The notes under the pieces were generated by a model. It had not been told where the DNA came from. It searched no databases and saw only the letters and a list, made by a program, of their open reading frames with translations. DNA of 64,000 nt from Mycobacterium marinum. GTDB taxonomy: Bacteria > Actinomycetota > Actinomycetes > Mycobacteriales > Mycobacteriaceae. The number at the start of each line of letters is the position of its first letter. Position 1 is the stretch's first letter. The DNA lies in the NCBI RefSeq assembly GCF_003391395.1, contig NZ_CP024190.1:5146001-5210000 (forward strand), in the 5' to 3' direction. The translations under genes and the position numbers were made by a program. Shown piece by piece: positions 15,562 to 24,224 of the stretch.

Positions 15562-16971
15562 TTACTGTCGTGCCTCGGCACTGCGGGGTAGCCACGGCTG
15601 TTGCCAATTGCGGTGGCCACGCAGCAGCGTCTGTGCTGCCTCGGGCCCCCAGGAGCCGCGATCGTACGGGTGGATTTCCCCCGGGTCGTCAAGAACCGGT
15701 TGCACGATCCGCCACGTCTGCTCGATAGCGTCCTCGCGAGCGAAAAGCTGGCGATCGCCGATCAATCCGGCATACAGCAGTCGTTCATAGGGCCGGATCG
15801 GTTCACCGAGGTCTTCGGCGAACGAGGAGTCCAGGTGAACGCCCTGCCACGAGTCGCCGGTTTGCGCGGATATCTGCAGGCGCATGCCCGGATCTGGGTC
15901 GATGCGCAGCACAATCTGGTTCGGCTCGGCCGGCCTGCGGTTGGGCAGGAAAGCCAACCCGGGAACATGGTGCAGGAACATCCGCACCTCAGTCACCCGC
16001 TCTGGCAGAGCTTTTCCGGCCCGCAAGAAGACCGGCACCCCGGCCCAGCGCCAGTTGTCGATCTCGGTCCTGAGTGCGACATAGGTCTCGGTCTGCGAGT
16101 CCTTGGCCACCCCCGGGACATCGCCGTAACCCTGGTACTGGCCCCGCACGTAGTGCGCCGTCTGCAGCGCCGGCATGGCACGGAACACCTCGGCCTTCTT
16201 GTCGTTGAGGTCGTCGGCACCCGGACCCACCGGAGGCTCCATCGCCACCAGCGCCAGCACCTGCAGCAGGTGATTTTGCACGACGTCTCGCAGGGCGCCC
16301 ACCGCGTCATAGAACTTGCCACGGTCCTCGACGCCGAAGTTCTCGGCCATGGTGACGTGAATCTCGGAAACGCTCTTGCGATCCCACAATTCGGCCAGGC
16401 CGCGATTGGCGAAGCGCAAATACTGCAACTCCACGACGGGTTGCTTGCCCAAGAAGTGATCGACGCGCAGGATCTGATCTTCGTTGAGCACGGCACGTAG
16501 CCGGGAGTTGAGTTCCCGCGCGGAGTCCAGGTCATGGCCAAATGGCTTCTCCACCGCAACGCGCGCGCCGCGCAGCAAGTCTGCCCTGGCAAGATTCTCG
16601 ACGATTGGGGCGAACAGCGCGGGCGGCATCTCCAGGTAGTACAAGGCGTGGCGGTCATGACCGATCTGCTTGGCCAGCGCCGTGTACAGGGCGGGGTCGG
16701 TAACGTCACCGGGCAGATAGGACCACCGACTGGCGAATCGCTCGAATACCGCTTCGTCGAACGGCTCACTGGACCCTCGAATGACCTCCCGCGCCCGATC
16801 GACCAACTGCTCTACCGACATGTCGTCACTGGCGACGCCCACGATCGGGCAATCCAGCAGTCCCCTGCGTTCCAGCCTGTACAACGCGCGAAAAGTCATC
16901 TTGCGAGCCAGATCGCCGGTAATTCCAAAGATCACCAATAGATCTGAGGCCTGACCTCCGCCGTTGGCCAA
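15562..16971 (-). CDS. zwf1: Glucose-6-phosphate 1-dehydrogenase
   Basis: Catalyses the first, NADP-reducing step of the oxidative pentose phosphate pathway. The protein has 469 residues, close to the usual size. The nucleotide loop G-I-T-G-D-L-A is near residue 16 and the active-site signature R-V-D-H-F-L-G-K (substrate Lys and catalytic His) is present. The start codon is TTG at 16971, with no better in-frame ATG near the conserved N-terminus. It is transcribed ahead of gnd2 with a 14-base gap. Confidence 0.95.
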   Translation of the reverse strand: MANGGGQASDLLVIFGITGDLARKMTFRALYRLERRGLLDCPIVGVASDDMSVEQLVDRAREVIRGSSEPFDEAVFERFASRWSYLPGDVTDPALYTALAKQIGHDRHALYYLEMPPALFAPIVENLARADLLRGARVAVEKPFGHDLDSARELNSRLRAVLNEDQILRVDHFLGKQPVVELQYLRFANRGLAELWDRKSVSEIHVTMAENFGVEDRGKFYDAVGALRDVVQNHLLQVLALVAMEPPVGPGADDLNDKKAEVFRAMPALQTAHYVRGQYQGYGDVPGVAKDSQTETYVALRTEIDNWRWAGVPVFLRAGKALPERVTEVRMFLHHVPGLAFLPNRRPAEPNQIVLRIDPDPGMRLQISAQTGDSWQGVHLDSSFAEDLGEPIRPYERLLYAGLIGDRQLFAREDAIEQTWRIVQPVLDDPGEIHPYDRGSWGPEAAQTLLRGHRNWQQPWLPRSAEARQ

Positions 16972-17125
16972 TCCCCCACCTCCAGGACGTCATCTGGGCT
17001 AAAGCCGCTGGTCGGCTTACTTGAGATCTGCTTCCCCGCGGGGGCTGAACTCAACCCTAGACATTGCCCGATAGCCCGACAAGGCAGGCTTGGGCCGGCC
17101 CTGCAAGGATGGGCGGGTGTCAGGC

Positions 17126-17950
17126 ATGACCGATGCACTGCACATCACGGTCTACGTGCTGGCCGGCATCGCCGCCCTGGAAGCCGCCGCCCTGATCGCG
17201 CTATGGCGATTGCTGGCCCGCGCTCGTCAGGAAAACGATGAGTTGCGCCAGCGCGCCGACTCCCGCAACTGGCTGCTGACCGGGGGGCGCGAGGCCGTCA
17301 AGACGGTTTGGCAGACCGCGAACCTGATGCGCAAAGAGGGCTTTGGCGCCGCGGTTCGCAGCTCGATCGAGGACCTCGCGGACTGGGCCGAGGTGGAACG
17401 GCCGGACCTGGCGCGAGTCACCCCCGACGGCCGGGTGGTGATTCTGTTCTCCGACATCGAAGAGTCCACGGCCCTCAATGAGCGGATCGGGGATCGTGCG
17501 TGGGTGAAGCTGATTGGCGCGCACGACAAGATGGTTCACGAGTTCGTGCACCGCCACGGCGGACACGTGGTCAAGAGTCAAGGCGACGGATTCATGATCG
17601 CCTTCGCTCGTGCCGAACAGGCGGTGCGATGCGGTTCGGATATCCAGCGCGCGCTAAGTCGAGAGGCAAAAAGGAAACCGCGCAACGGCATTCGGGTACG
17701 GATCGGCATCCATATGGGCCGCTCGGTGCGCCGCGGCGATGATCTGTTCGGCCGCAATGTAGCGATGGCGGCCCGGGTTGCGGGTCAGGCCGTCGGCGGC
17801 CAGATCCTGGTGAGTGAACCGGTTCGCGACGCGGTCCGCGACTGCGGAGACATCCGTGTGGACGACGGCCGCGACGTCGAGCTCAAGGGATTTTCCGGCA
17901 GCTATCGGTTGTTCGGCGTCGAAACCGACCCCGAGTGCGAGCCGGACTAG
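17126..17950 (+). CDS. Membrane-anchored class III adenylate/guanylate cyclase
   Basis: A 274-residue protein with one N-terminal membrane helix (about residues 7-32), a linker and a class III cyclase domain from about residue 100. Metal-binding Asp110 (F-S-D-I-E) and Asp154 (Q-G-D-G-F), substrate Lys150 and Asp205/206 are present. In the [10 protein letters not shown] block the transition-state Arg217 is kept, but the position normally holding Asn carries Ala, with an Asn two residues earlier. In M. tuberculosis the matching locus (Rv1120c) is, as I recall, only a fragment. GTG 17117 or TTG 17090 are alternative starts. The stop shares CTAG with a small convergent gene. Confidence 0.83.
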   Translation: MTDALHITVYVLAGIAALEAAALIALWRLLARARQENDELRQRADSRNWLLTGGREAVKTVWQTANLMRKEGFGAAVRSSIEDLADWAEVERPDLARVTPDGRVVILFSDIEESTALNERIGDRAWVKLIGAHDKMVHEFVHRHGGHVVKSQGDGFMIAFARAEQAVRCGSDIQRALSREAKRKPRNGIRVRIGIHMGRSVRRGDDLFGRNVAMAARVAGQAVGGQILVSEPVRDAVRDCGDIRVDDGRDVELKGFSGSYRLFGVETDPECEPD

Positions 17951-18111
17951 TCGCCCTGCGTCTCAGACTCGTCCAACCGCTGATGCAACCGAGCCCGGAC
18001 CTCATCGGCCGAGTAGGAACGGCGTTTCCGTTGGTCGCGTACCACCAACGCGCCACCGGCGACGACGCCGGCGACACCGGCCAGTCCAAGCCACTTCCAC
18101 ACGCTGCGCAT
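17947..18111 (-). CDS. Small single-pass membrane protein (54 residues)
   Basis: A short gene: ATG at 18111, stop TAG at 17947-17949. The product starts M-R-S-V-W-K-W and has one hydrophobic Gly/Ala/Val-rich helix at residues 8-24. A highly charged cytosolic tail follows (R-D-Q-R-K-R-R, then a D-E-V-R-A-R-L-H helix). The composition is far from random GC-rich noise. It is divergent from the hydrolase gene at 18144 (32 bases apart) and convergent with the cyclase, sharing CTAG. By size and place it may correspond to a small hypothetical gene near Rv1119c. The function is unknown. Confidence 0.65.
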   Translation of the reverse strand: MRSVWKWLGLAGVAGVVAGGALVVRDQRKRRSYSADEVRARLHQRLDESETQGD

Positions 18112-18143
18112 GACGACAGGCTATCTCTGCCTATGGTGCTGGG

Positions 18144-18845
18144 GTGGAATCAAACAGCCTGACCTTGGACCAAGCGCTCAATGAGACCCGCACTGGCGAC
18201 CTCTGGCTGTTCCGCGGCCGCTCCCGCCCCGACCGCGCCATCCAGACCTTGACCAATAGTCCGGTGAACCACGTCGGCATGACGGTGGCCATCGATGACT
18301 TGCCGCCGCTGATCTGGCACGCCGAGCTGGGCGACAAGCTGGTCGACATGTGGACGGGCACCCACCACCGCGGCGTACAGCTCAACGATGCGCGCGACGC
18401 GGTCCGGCAATGGACCGAGCGCTACCACCAGCGCTGCTGGCTGCGGCAGCTGACCCCGTACGCCAGTCGCGAACAAGAGAACCAACTGTTGCGAGTCATC
18501 GCACGCATGGACGGCACTCCGTTTCCCGCCACCGCACGCCTCACCGGGCGTTGGCTACGCGGCCGGCTTCCCACCGCCTACGACTGGACCAGAGGACTGC
18601 CGTGGGTGGACAAGAAGATCCGCGAGTCCACCCAGCGACGCAAGGAACGCCAAAAGGTCGGCCTGGAAGCGGCGTACTGCGCGGAGACGGTGGCAATCAC
18701 CTATGAGGAAATGGGTTTGATGGCCACCGAAAAGTACTCGAACTGGTTTGACCCGGGCTCCTTCTGGAGTGGCGATACGCTTCCACTCACCCCGGGCTAT
18801 CGATTGGGTAGCGAAATCGCGGTCACCGTCGGTCAGGCCGACTAG
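18144..18845 (+). CDS. Permuted papain-like (YiiX/YaeF/NlpC-P60-like) hydrolase
   Basis: A 233-residue protein not tied to a named gene. The opening G-D-L-W-L-F-R-G (residues 18-25), then N-H-V-G-M with His43, and a late A-Y-C-A-E-T with Cys179 followed by an amphipathic helix, match the circularly permuted papain-like amidase/YiiX group. There the His precedes the Cys in sequence. No signal peptide is seen. Such proteins hydrolyse amide or acyl bonds in lipids or peptidoglycan; the substrate here is unknown. GTG 18144 starts the frame. Confidence 0.72.
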   Translation: MESNSLTLDQALNETRTGDLWLFRGRSRPDRAIQTLTNSPVNHVGMTVAIDDLPPLIWHAELGDKLVDMWTGTHHRGVQLNDARDAVRQWTERYHQRCWLRQLTPYASREQENQLLRVIARMDGTPFPATARLTGRWLRGRLPTAYDWTRGLPWVDKKIRESTQRRKERQKVGLEAAYCAETVAITYEEMGLMATEKYSNWFDPGSFWSGDTLPLTPGYRLGSEIAVTVGQAD

Positions 18846-18935
18846 CCGACCGAACGGCGGCAATCGCCTCGGCCCGGCCACCGGCTACAGACTCCGGGGC
18901 CGGGAGACACCATCGGAATAAACGGTTTTCGGGGC

Positions 18936-19265
18936 CTACGACTCGTCGACCGACATCTCCCCCATGGCCGACCACCCGGTCGCGTCGAGCGTCTGACTGA
19001 TGATCTTGGGCGTAGCCGCGAGGGCCTGGGGCAACTCCTGCATCGCCCGCTTGAAGTGATCGCTGTTGACGTGGACACTTCCGGCATCACCGTCGCGAAA
19101 GGCCTCGACCAAGACGTACTCGGCCGGGTTATCCAGACTGCGCGACCACTCGAACCAGAGGTTGCCGTCCTCGGCGCGCGTGGCCGCGGTGAATGACGCG
19201 ACGAACTCCGGCCAGCGCTCGCTCCACTCGGGTTTGGTTTCGAACTTGACGACGATGAAGATCAT
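18936..19265 (-). CDS. Antibiotic biosynthesis monooxygenase (ABM)-domain protein
   Basis: A 109-residue single-domain protein of the dimeric alpha+beta barrel ABM family. It opens M-I-F-I-V-V-K-F, has the S-L-D-N-P-A-E-Y-V-L-V-E-A-F core strand and the H-V-N-S-D-H-F helix. Members include quinone-forming monooxygenases and YgiN-like proteins, and many have unknown substrates. Position matches Rv1117. ATG 19265. Confidence 0.88.
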   Translation of the reverse strand: MIFIVVKFETKPEWSERWPEFVASFTAATRAEDGNLWFEWSRSLDNPAEYVLVEAFRDGDAGSVHVNSDHFKRAMQELPQALAATPKIISQTLDATGWSAMGEMSVDES

Positions 19266-19340
19266 TTGCGGTCCCCGCCCCTCTCGCTGACTTGATCATC
19301 GACCTCGGAGAGCAGGGTCAGGATACCCAGCACGCGTGGG

Positions 19341-19859
19341 TCAGGCGATCTCCACCCGGGTGTGCACCGGAGTTGCGTTACGCGTCAGATCGAGCACCGG
19401 GCAGTGCGCGTCGACCGCCGCCTGCAGTTGGCGGTAGCGCTCCGCCGGTTCCGGCCCGGTCACCGTGATCACCACCCGCACCTGCTGGAATCCGGAGCGA
19501 ACGTCGTCGGCGAATCCGAAGAAGCCCTGCACGTCGAGATCGCCCTCTGCGGTCGCGGAGATGTCATCGACCGAGATTCCCAGCTTCGCTGCCCAGAAAC
19601 GCCATGTCACGATCTGACACGAAAGCAGCGAGGCCAAGTAGTACTCGACGGGGTTCGGAGCCTTGCCATCCCCACCGAGCAGCGCCGGCTCATCGACCTC
19701 GACCCGGTAGCGGCCGAGGCTGACCGTGCTGGCAACAGCGTCATGCCCGGTGGCCGAAGCCTGGAACACCACGCGCGCCTGGGCCGGATCCGTGGTTACC
19801 GCGCGCCGATTTGCCGCGACGATGCCGCTCAGGTGATTCGTCGACTCGGTAGTTGTCAA
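19341..19859 (-). CDS. OsmC/Ohr-family protein
   Basis: A 172-residue OsmC-type thiol peroxidase homologue. The two redox cysteines are visible: Cys81 in L-L-S-C-Q-I-V-T and Cys153 in A-H-C-P-V-L-D-L. The family reduces organic hydroperoxides using these cysteines. The TTG start at 19859 is chosen because GGAAGGAGC lies 7 bases upstream; the frame to 19979 has no family-like residues before this point. It is not part of an obvious operon. Confidence 0.88.
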   Translation of the reverse strand: MTTTESTNHLSGIVAANRRAVTTDPAQARVVFQASATGHDAVASTVSLGRYRVEVDEPALLGGDGKAPNPVEYYLASLLSCQIVTWRFWAAKLGISVDDISATAEGDLDVQGFFGFADDVRSGFQQVRVVITVTGPEPAERYRQLQAAVDAHCPVLDLTRNATPVHTRVEIA

Positions 19860-20173
19860 GGCAAAGCTCCTTCCATCGGGAGAAATGGTACGGAGCGCCG
19901 TCCTGCAGAATCGACCTTCTAGCTCAGCGTGAACCGAATGCGAATCGCATCCGTGTACACCACGGCATACCGACTGCAATGGCGACCGGGAACGTTCCGG
20001 ATGAATAGTCCAGCGTAGATTTGACGCTCAAATAGTTATTGCAGCCACACCCGAACCGAATTGTGATCCAGCACACAATGCATGGTCCGGGGTGGCTGCA
20101 AGGTATCAATGCACCCGGGAATGTGATCCAGGTCGCAGCGTCTTTTGTTGGCCGACTTACTTACCGCAAATTG
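19860..20173. other. AT-richer intergenic region upstream of the OsmC gene
   Basis: No gene is seen. An ATGCGAATCGCAT dyad at 19938-19950 (6-bp arms) lies about 80 bases upstream of the OsmC start and could be an operator. The word TGTGATCCAG occurs twice within about 60 bases (around 20060 and 20120). Base composition becomes noticeably AT-richer from about 19980 to 20200, marking the left edge of the Esp-related region. Confidence 0.4.
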
Positions 20174-20734
20174 TTATGTATTCGAAATTTCGAGATCGTC
20201 GACGGGCCCCGGATCTTCGGGCGGCGGCGGTAATTCATCCGGATTCACGACATCCTCAACCGCAGGAGGGTCCTCGGGCGCGGGCAGGTCAACGTCAACC
20301 ATGTCCTCATCCATCGGGAGATACATGTGGTGAGTGAATTGTGCCTGGTAGGCGCCCCCACCACCGACCCGGACGCCACCCCCTTCACCGCTGGACACCG
20401 AGGTGCCGTCAGGCAATGTCACCGCGGTATGGCGACCATTCCAACCGATTACCAAAGCATTGGGGGCGGTGCCATGTTGGAACCCGCGAGCAGCGAGCGC
20501 GGCCTCCTCATTACCCGTATTAAATCGATCTCCGAAAACGGGCCTATCCGTTGCTGCATTAGATACCCAGGAAGCCAAACCCGAGCAGTCGGTCCCGGCG
20601 GGCGAATCGCCGCCGACAATATACGGCGTACCGGAAACCTGATTGATAAGCGTCAACAGCGTTGCGAGAGCAATCATGAGGACGGACGCTACCGACAATA
20701 TCCATAGGAAATCAAAATTTGTGGCACTTATCAC
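20174..20734 (-). CDS. NlpC/P60-like cysteine peptidase with membrane anchor and acidic tail
   Basis: About 186 residues from GTG 20734; the frame is open to TTG 20833, so the start is uncertain. A hydrophobic segment at residues 9-31 acts as a signal anchor. It is followed by a G-T-P-Y-I-V-G-G entry, catalytic-type Cys50 in D-C-S-G-L and His102 in G-R-H-T-A-V-T-L, the NlpC/P60 Cys-His order. The last 45 residues are almost only Asp, Glu, Pro and Val. The family cleaves peptidoglycan stem peptides or similar amides. It abuts the Esp gene block and may belong to it; secretion or surface location is likely. Confidence 0.7.
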   Translation of the reverse strand: MISATNFDFLWILSVASVLMIALATLLTLINQVSGTPYIVGGDSPAGTDCSGLASWVSNAATDRPVFGDRFNTGNEEAALAARGFQHGTAPNALVIGWNGRHTAVTLPDGTSVSSGEGGGVRVGGGGAYQAQFTHHMYLPMDEDMVDVDLPAPEDPPAVEDVVNPDELPPPPEDPGPVDDLEISNT

Positions 20735-21104
20735 GATTAATCGAATAACGCTCTGACCTGCATATACAGCGTCCAGGTCACGCAATAATCTACATATTGA
20801 AACAGAAGTGACTACTGAGTAATCAGCAAACAATCAGCAATCGCTCGAACCACTTTGATGAGGTGGTTGACCTGCGAAAATGCCGACCGGCGAGATTGCG
20901 TCCGATTAGCGGCGCAACTGTGCATTTGCGGATCGGAGACCGATCGGAGACCACCCGCGGTCGAATTGGGCCGCATCAGAGGCTGATCAGCCGTGTTTCC
21001 CGGGCCAACGCGTGGCCTGGCTCACACGAACGCCTGGTGGTTGCGGTGTGCTCGCCAAAATGCAGGCGGGCGGCGCCCCGGTGACCGGGGCAGCCTCAGA
21101 TCGG
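20735..21104. other. Intergenic region, AT-rich near the NlpC/P60 gene
   Basis: No coding sequence is recognised in these 370 bases. The first 100 bases are AT-rich and probably carry the promoter of the NlpC/P60 gene. An 11-bp tandem repeat, GATCGGAGACC, occupies 20931-20952. Confidence 0.4.
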
Positions 21105-22096
21105 TCACTTATCGGCCGGTTGGCACCGACGCCGGGTAGTCGCCGGTGTGACGTCGGGCAGGGCCCGAGTGGCCTCCGATTCGGCGCTGACCGCGGCCGG
21201 CCCCATCGCCACGGTGGGTTTGTCAAGCAAGCCGGCCAGCAGCGGTGTGCGCGCCGACAAGCCGCCTGCGCCGGGCAGCGAATCCGCCCGCATCAGTCCC
21301 GCCCCGGCACTGGGACCCGAGCCACCGGCCAACGGATGGTGGGACAGCGGACTGGCCCCCAACAAACCGATCTGCGTGCCCTCGCCCTGGTCCAGTCCCG
21401 AGCCAGTGCCGCCGGGATGGCCAAACAGCGACGTTACCTGCGCCGGCTGCGGTATCGAGCGGCCCATACCCGAGGTCTGGGTCAGCGTTTGCCGGATCGC
21501 TTCTTTGGCGGGCAGGGCCACGTTGCGGGCAATCGTGGCGACCCGATCCGCCCGTTGGCCAGGCCCCAGACACCAAGATTGGTCTTGATCGGGTCGGGCT
21601 CGCCGAAACGCGTGTTGACGGCCGTTTGCGCCTGGTAAGCATCCATTGCCGCGGCGGCCTGATTCCACATCCGGGTGAAATAGTCCGTTTCACTGAGCGC
21701 TATCAGCGCCGTACTCATACCCAGAAAGTTGGTAGCCGTAACGACCGCGGCCGTGATGTGGTTCATCGCGATCTCGGGCAGCGGTGGGGTGGTCGCCAGC
21801 GCGTCGGCGTGCGCGGCGGCTTGCGCCAACGCCTGCGTGGCACGCGCCTTCGCCCGCGCTGAGGCTGTGGCCAACCAACTCACCATTGGCACGGCCGCGG
21901 CAATCGCTCGGTCGCCGCTTTCCCCGCTGCACACCTCACCCGCGGATTTCAGCCGTGCCGACACCTCGATGGCCTGCGCGTCCAGGGCCGCTGCCCAGTC
22001 CTTCCACCCCGTGGCGACTGCCAGCATCGACGTTGACCCCGCCCCGGCCATCAACCGCGCGGTGTTTAGTTCCGGTGGCATCGCGTGCCACAGCAT
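21105..22096 (-). pseudogene. Frameshifted PPE68-like PPE-family gene
   Basis: The N-terminal frame (22096-21482) begins [15 protein letters not shown] and continues as a PPE domain highly similar to PPE68 (Rv3873) of ESX-1. The frame then changes near 21550-21600, and the PPE68-like C-terminus ([18 protein letters not shown]) continues in a second frame to the stop at 21105. Together they would give about 330 residues (PPE68 has 368). The Trp of the family W-T-G turn is Cys56 here (V-C-S-G). PPE68 is secreted with PE35 and binds EspG1; this copy is probably inactive unless the shift is a sequence error or is bypassed. Confidence 0.8.
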
Positions 22097-22503
22097 GATG
22101 ACCCCCGCCTTCCTGATGCGTCTTGAACGGACGGGCCACACCGCACTGGCCGGCAGCGCCGTCGTGCACGTTGCGGCCCGCGCCGCCGGCGCCGGGACCG
22201 GCTTGCCGCATCAACACATGGCGGCGCTGCGCGGCACTGCCATTCATTTCAGAAGCCGTCAGCAGATGGCGGGCCAGAATAGTTATAGATGAGCCACCCA
22301 TATTAGACAAGATCGTTTGCATATCAGTTTATTCCAGAAGGCGATTCTGCTTTATCCTGGAAACCGGTTCTGATTTATTTTCAGAAGACCGTTCTGCTTT
22401 ATCTTGGAAGCCAGTTCTGAAATAGAGTTTGCAAAATTTTGTGCAAGAAGCAATGAAATTGTCGACTATGATTGCCAAAGCACGAAGGAGGAAGATTCGG
22501 TTT
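22097..22503. other. Divergent control region between the PPE68-like gene and espB, possible PE remnant
   Basis: Between 22100 and 22322 the minus strand is open (128 codons, starting near 22322). It ends in H-D-G-A-A-G, reminiscent of the PE35 C-terminus, but most of it does not read as a PE domain. It may be a decayed PE gene. The rest is AT-rich with the dyad array at 22335-22446. espB has AAGGAGG at 22485-22491, 12 bases before its ATG. Confidence 0.4.
22335..22446. repeat. Array of four spaced 15-bp dyads (two 47-bp imperfect tandem units)
   Basis: Units 22335-22381 and 22382-22428 are imperfect copies. Each holds two inverted repeats of the form CAGAANNNNNTTCTG or TGGAANNCNGTTCTG. The four dyads are 22335-22349, 22358-22372, 22382-22396 and 22405-22419, with centres 23-24 bp apart. 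A different AT-rich dyad, TTGCAAAATTTTGTGCAA (22429-22446), follows at the same spacing. The layout suggests cooperative binding of a regulator upstream of espB. Confidence 0.6.
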
Positions 22504-23883
22504 ATGTCTCAGCCGCGTATGTTGACGGTGAATCGGAACGAGATTTTGGCTAGGGCCGATGAGCTCGACACCCCGATAGCCAACCCGCCAAGCGATCCCG
22601 TCAAGGCCGCATGTGGCCTCGAGACGGCGGTCACCGGGGCCAAGCAGATCAAGTTGTCCGCCGACAATCTGCGGACCCGCCTTGCGGTGGGCGCTCAGGA
22701 GCGACACCGCATCGCGGAGTTCATGAGGAGCGCGGCCAAGGCCTACGAAGACGTTGACGAGCAGGCCGCGGTCGCCTTGCGCAACGGCGGCAACGGTTCC
22801 GTGTCGCCCGCAGCACTCGCCGCGAACCCAGCCGCAGATCCACCGGCCCTGGCCGATACCGAGACGGTGTCATCAACACTGCTACCCGACTTCATCGATC
22901 TCAAGGCGGCCGCAAACAAAATCCACAACAAAGGCGACCAAGGCAAATCGCTGCTGCACTTTGCGGACGAATGGACCAAGTACGCCCAAACGATTCGGGA
23001 CTCCTTTTCCAGGTTCCGGGAATTCGAAGACTGGGACGGCGACGCGGCCGAGACCGTTCAGGACGCACTCCTTCAGCACTGGGACTGGCTGAGCGGCATG
23101 GCGGAATTGAGTATCAAAATAGCTAAGCAGGCCTCAGATCTCGCGCAGGTGCAGCACTCCGCCGTACAAAAACACCCCACGCTGCACGATGTCGTCGTCC
23201 TTGAAAGAGAAATCTGCGTCGCGTACGACGCGACCAAGTACGACATCACTGGTACCGCGTTGGCGACTCTGTTGATTCTCAAGTCGAAATACACAAAGAA
23301 GCACGAGACGTCGGCAGAGGTGCTTTCCGACTACTCCGAGAAATCAACCATCGACCCACTGCATCCGACCACCCCGCCGCACGCCCCCACCCCAACCGAC
23401 CCGCAACCCCACGGCGATATCCCGGTAATCCCTGGCGGTGGGCTGCCGAGCACCCCCACGATGCCCACGATGCCGACCCTGCCGACGATGCCCTTCACCG
23501 GGTCACCGGGCGGCGACGATATGGGGACCGCGGCCGATGCGCTACGCCGCGCATCCAGGGTGGCCCCCGGCACGGGGGTCAAGCCGGCGTCGACCGGCGG
23601 AGGCGTTGGCGGCGGTGCGCTGGCACCACCGCCCGCCAACGGAATCGATGCCAGATCCGTACCGACCGGCGCGGCGGGCAGTGCGGGAAGCCTGGGCCGG
23701 GGGAACGTGCCCCGCGGCCCCCTGATGGGCGGCGGCATGCCGATGGGCGCACCCGGTCAAGGTCAAGGAAACGCCAAAACCAAGTCCTCGCAACAAGAAC
23801 AGGAAGTGCTTTACGCCGAGAACCGAGCCTGGACCGAGGGACTCATCGGAATCAGCCCGCTCGAAGACAGCAAGGAGCAGTGA
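22504..23883 (+). CDS. espB: EspB-like ESX-1 secretion-associated protein
   Basis: A 459-residue homologue of EspB (Rv3881c, 460 residues). In ESX-1 EspB is a secreted protein that folds as a fused PE/PPE-like helical bundle, is trimmed near the C-terminus by MycP1 and oligomerises outside the cell. The key signals sit in the same places: Y81-x3-D85 (Y-E-D-V-D) and W177-D-G. A Pro-rich linker (about 286-335), a Gly-rich stretch and the conserved K-S-S-Q-Q-E tail are also present. The ATG at 22504 starts the family N-terminus; the frame from 22429 is too long. It is first of five genes on this strand. It is clearly diverged from the ESX-1 copy I recall, so it is a paralogue or xenologue. Confidence 0.88.
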   Translation: MSQPRMLTVNRNEILARADELDTPIANPPSDPVKAACGLETAVTGAKQIKLSADNLRTRLAVGAQERHRIAEFMRSAAKAYEDVDEQAAVALRNGGNGSVSPAALAANPAADPPALADTETVSSTLLPDFIDLKAAANKIHNKGDQGKSLLHFADEWTKYAQTIRDSFSRFREFEDWDGDAAETVQDALLQHWDWLSGMAELSIKIAKQASDLAQVQHSAVQKHPTLHDVVVLEREICVAYDATKYDITGTALATLLILKSKYTKKHETSAEVLSDYSEKSTIDPLHPTTPPHAPTPTDPQPHGDIPVIPGGGLPSTPTMPTMPTLPTMPFTGSPGGDDMGTAADALRRASRVAPGTGVKPASTGGGVGGGALAPPPANGIDARSVPTGAAGSAGSLGRGNVPRGPLMGGGMPMGAPGQGQGNAKTKSSQQEQEVLYAENRAWTEGLIGISPLEDSKEQ

Positions 23884-24224
23884 CCATGAAATTGGACCCC
23901 ACGGCGGCCCGGGCGCTGACCTTGATGTCGCAGTTTCAATCCACCCTGCAGGGGCGGTTCCACCACATGAACAACGGGGTTTTCAAAGCCTCCGACGAGA
24001 CCAAGTCCGTGCAGGTGACGCTCAATGGCTACCAGTGGCTCACCGGCATCCGCATCGAAAACGGTCTGCTGAAAGAGGTGGGCGCGCAGGGGGTCGCTGA
24101 GCGGGTCAACGAGGCGCTGCAGAACGCGCAGCGAGCGGTGAGCGTCTTTGACGAACAGTCGGGCCAAACGCTTGTCGACACACTCGCCACCATTTCCGCT
24201 GCGATCAGCCAACCGCCGGCCTGA
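23880..24224 (+). CDS. espL: EspL-like YbaB/EbfC-fold protein
   Basis: A 114-residue homologue of EspL (Rv3880c, 115 residues). Shared blocks are L-D-P-x-x-A-R-A-L-T-L, the M-N-N-G region, N-G-Y-Q-W-L-T-G-I-R-I-E-N-G-L-L and A-E-R-V-N-E-A-L-x-N-A-Q. EspL is a cytosolic YbaB-like factor needed for stability or secretion of ESX-1 Esp substrates. The GTG at 23880 overlaps the espB stop by four bases (GTGA), giving translational coupling; ATG 23886 is an alternative, but the GTG product aligns better with EspL. Confidence 0.88.
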   Translation: MTMKLDPTAARALTLMSQFQSTLQGRFHHMNNGVFKASDETKSVQVTLNGYQWLTGIRIENGLLKEVGAQGVAERVNEALQNAQRAVSVFDEQSGQTLVDTLATISAAISQPPA

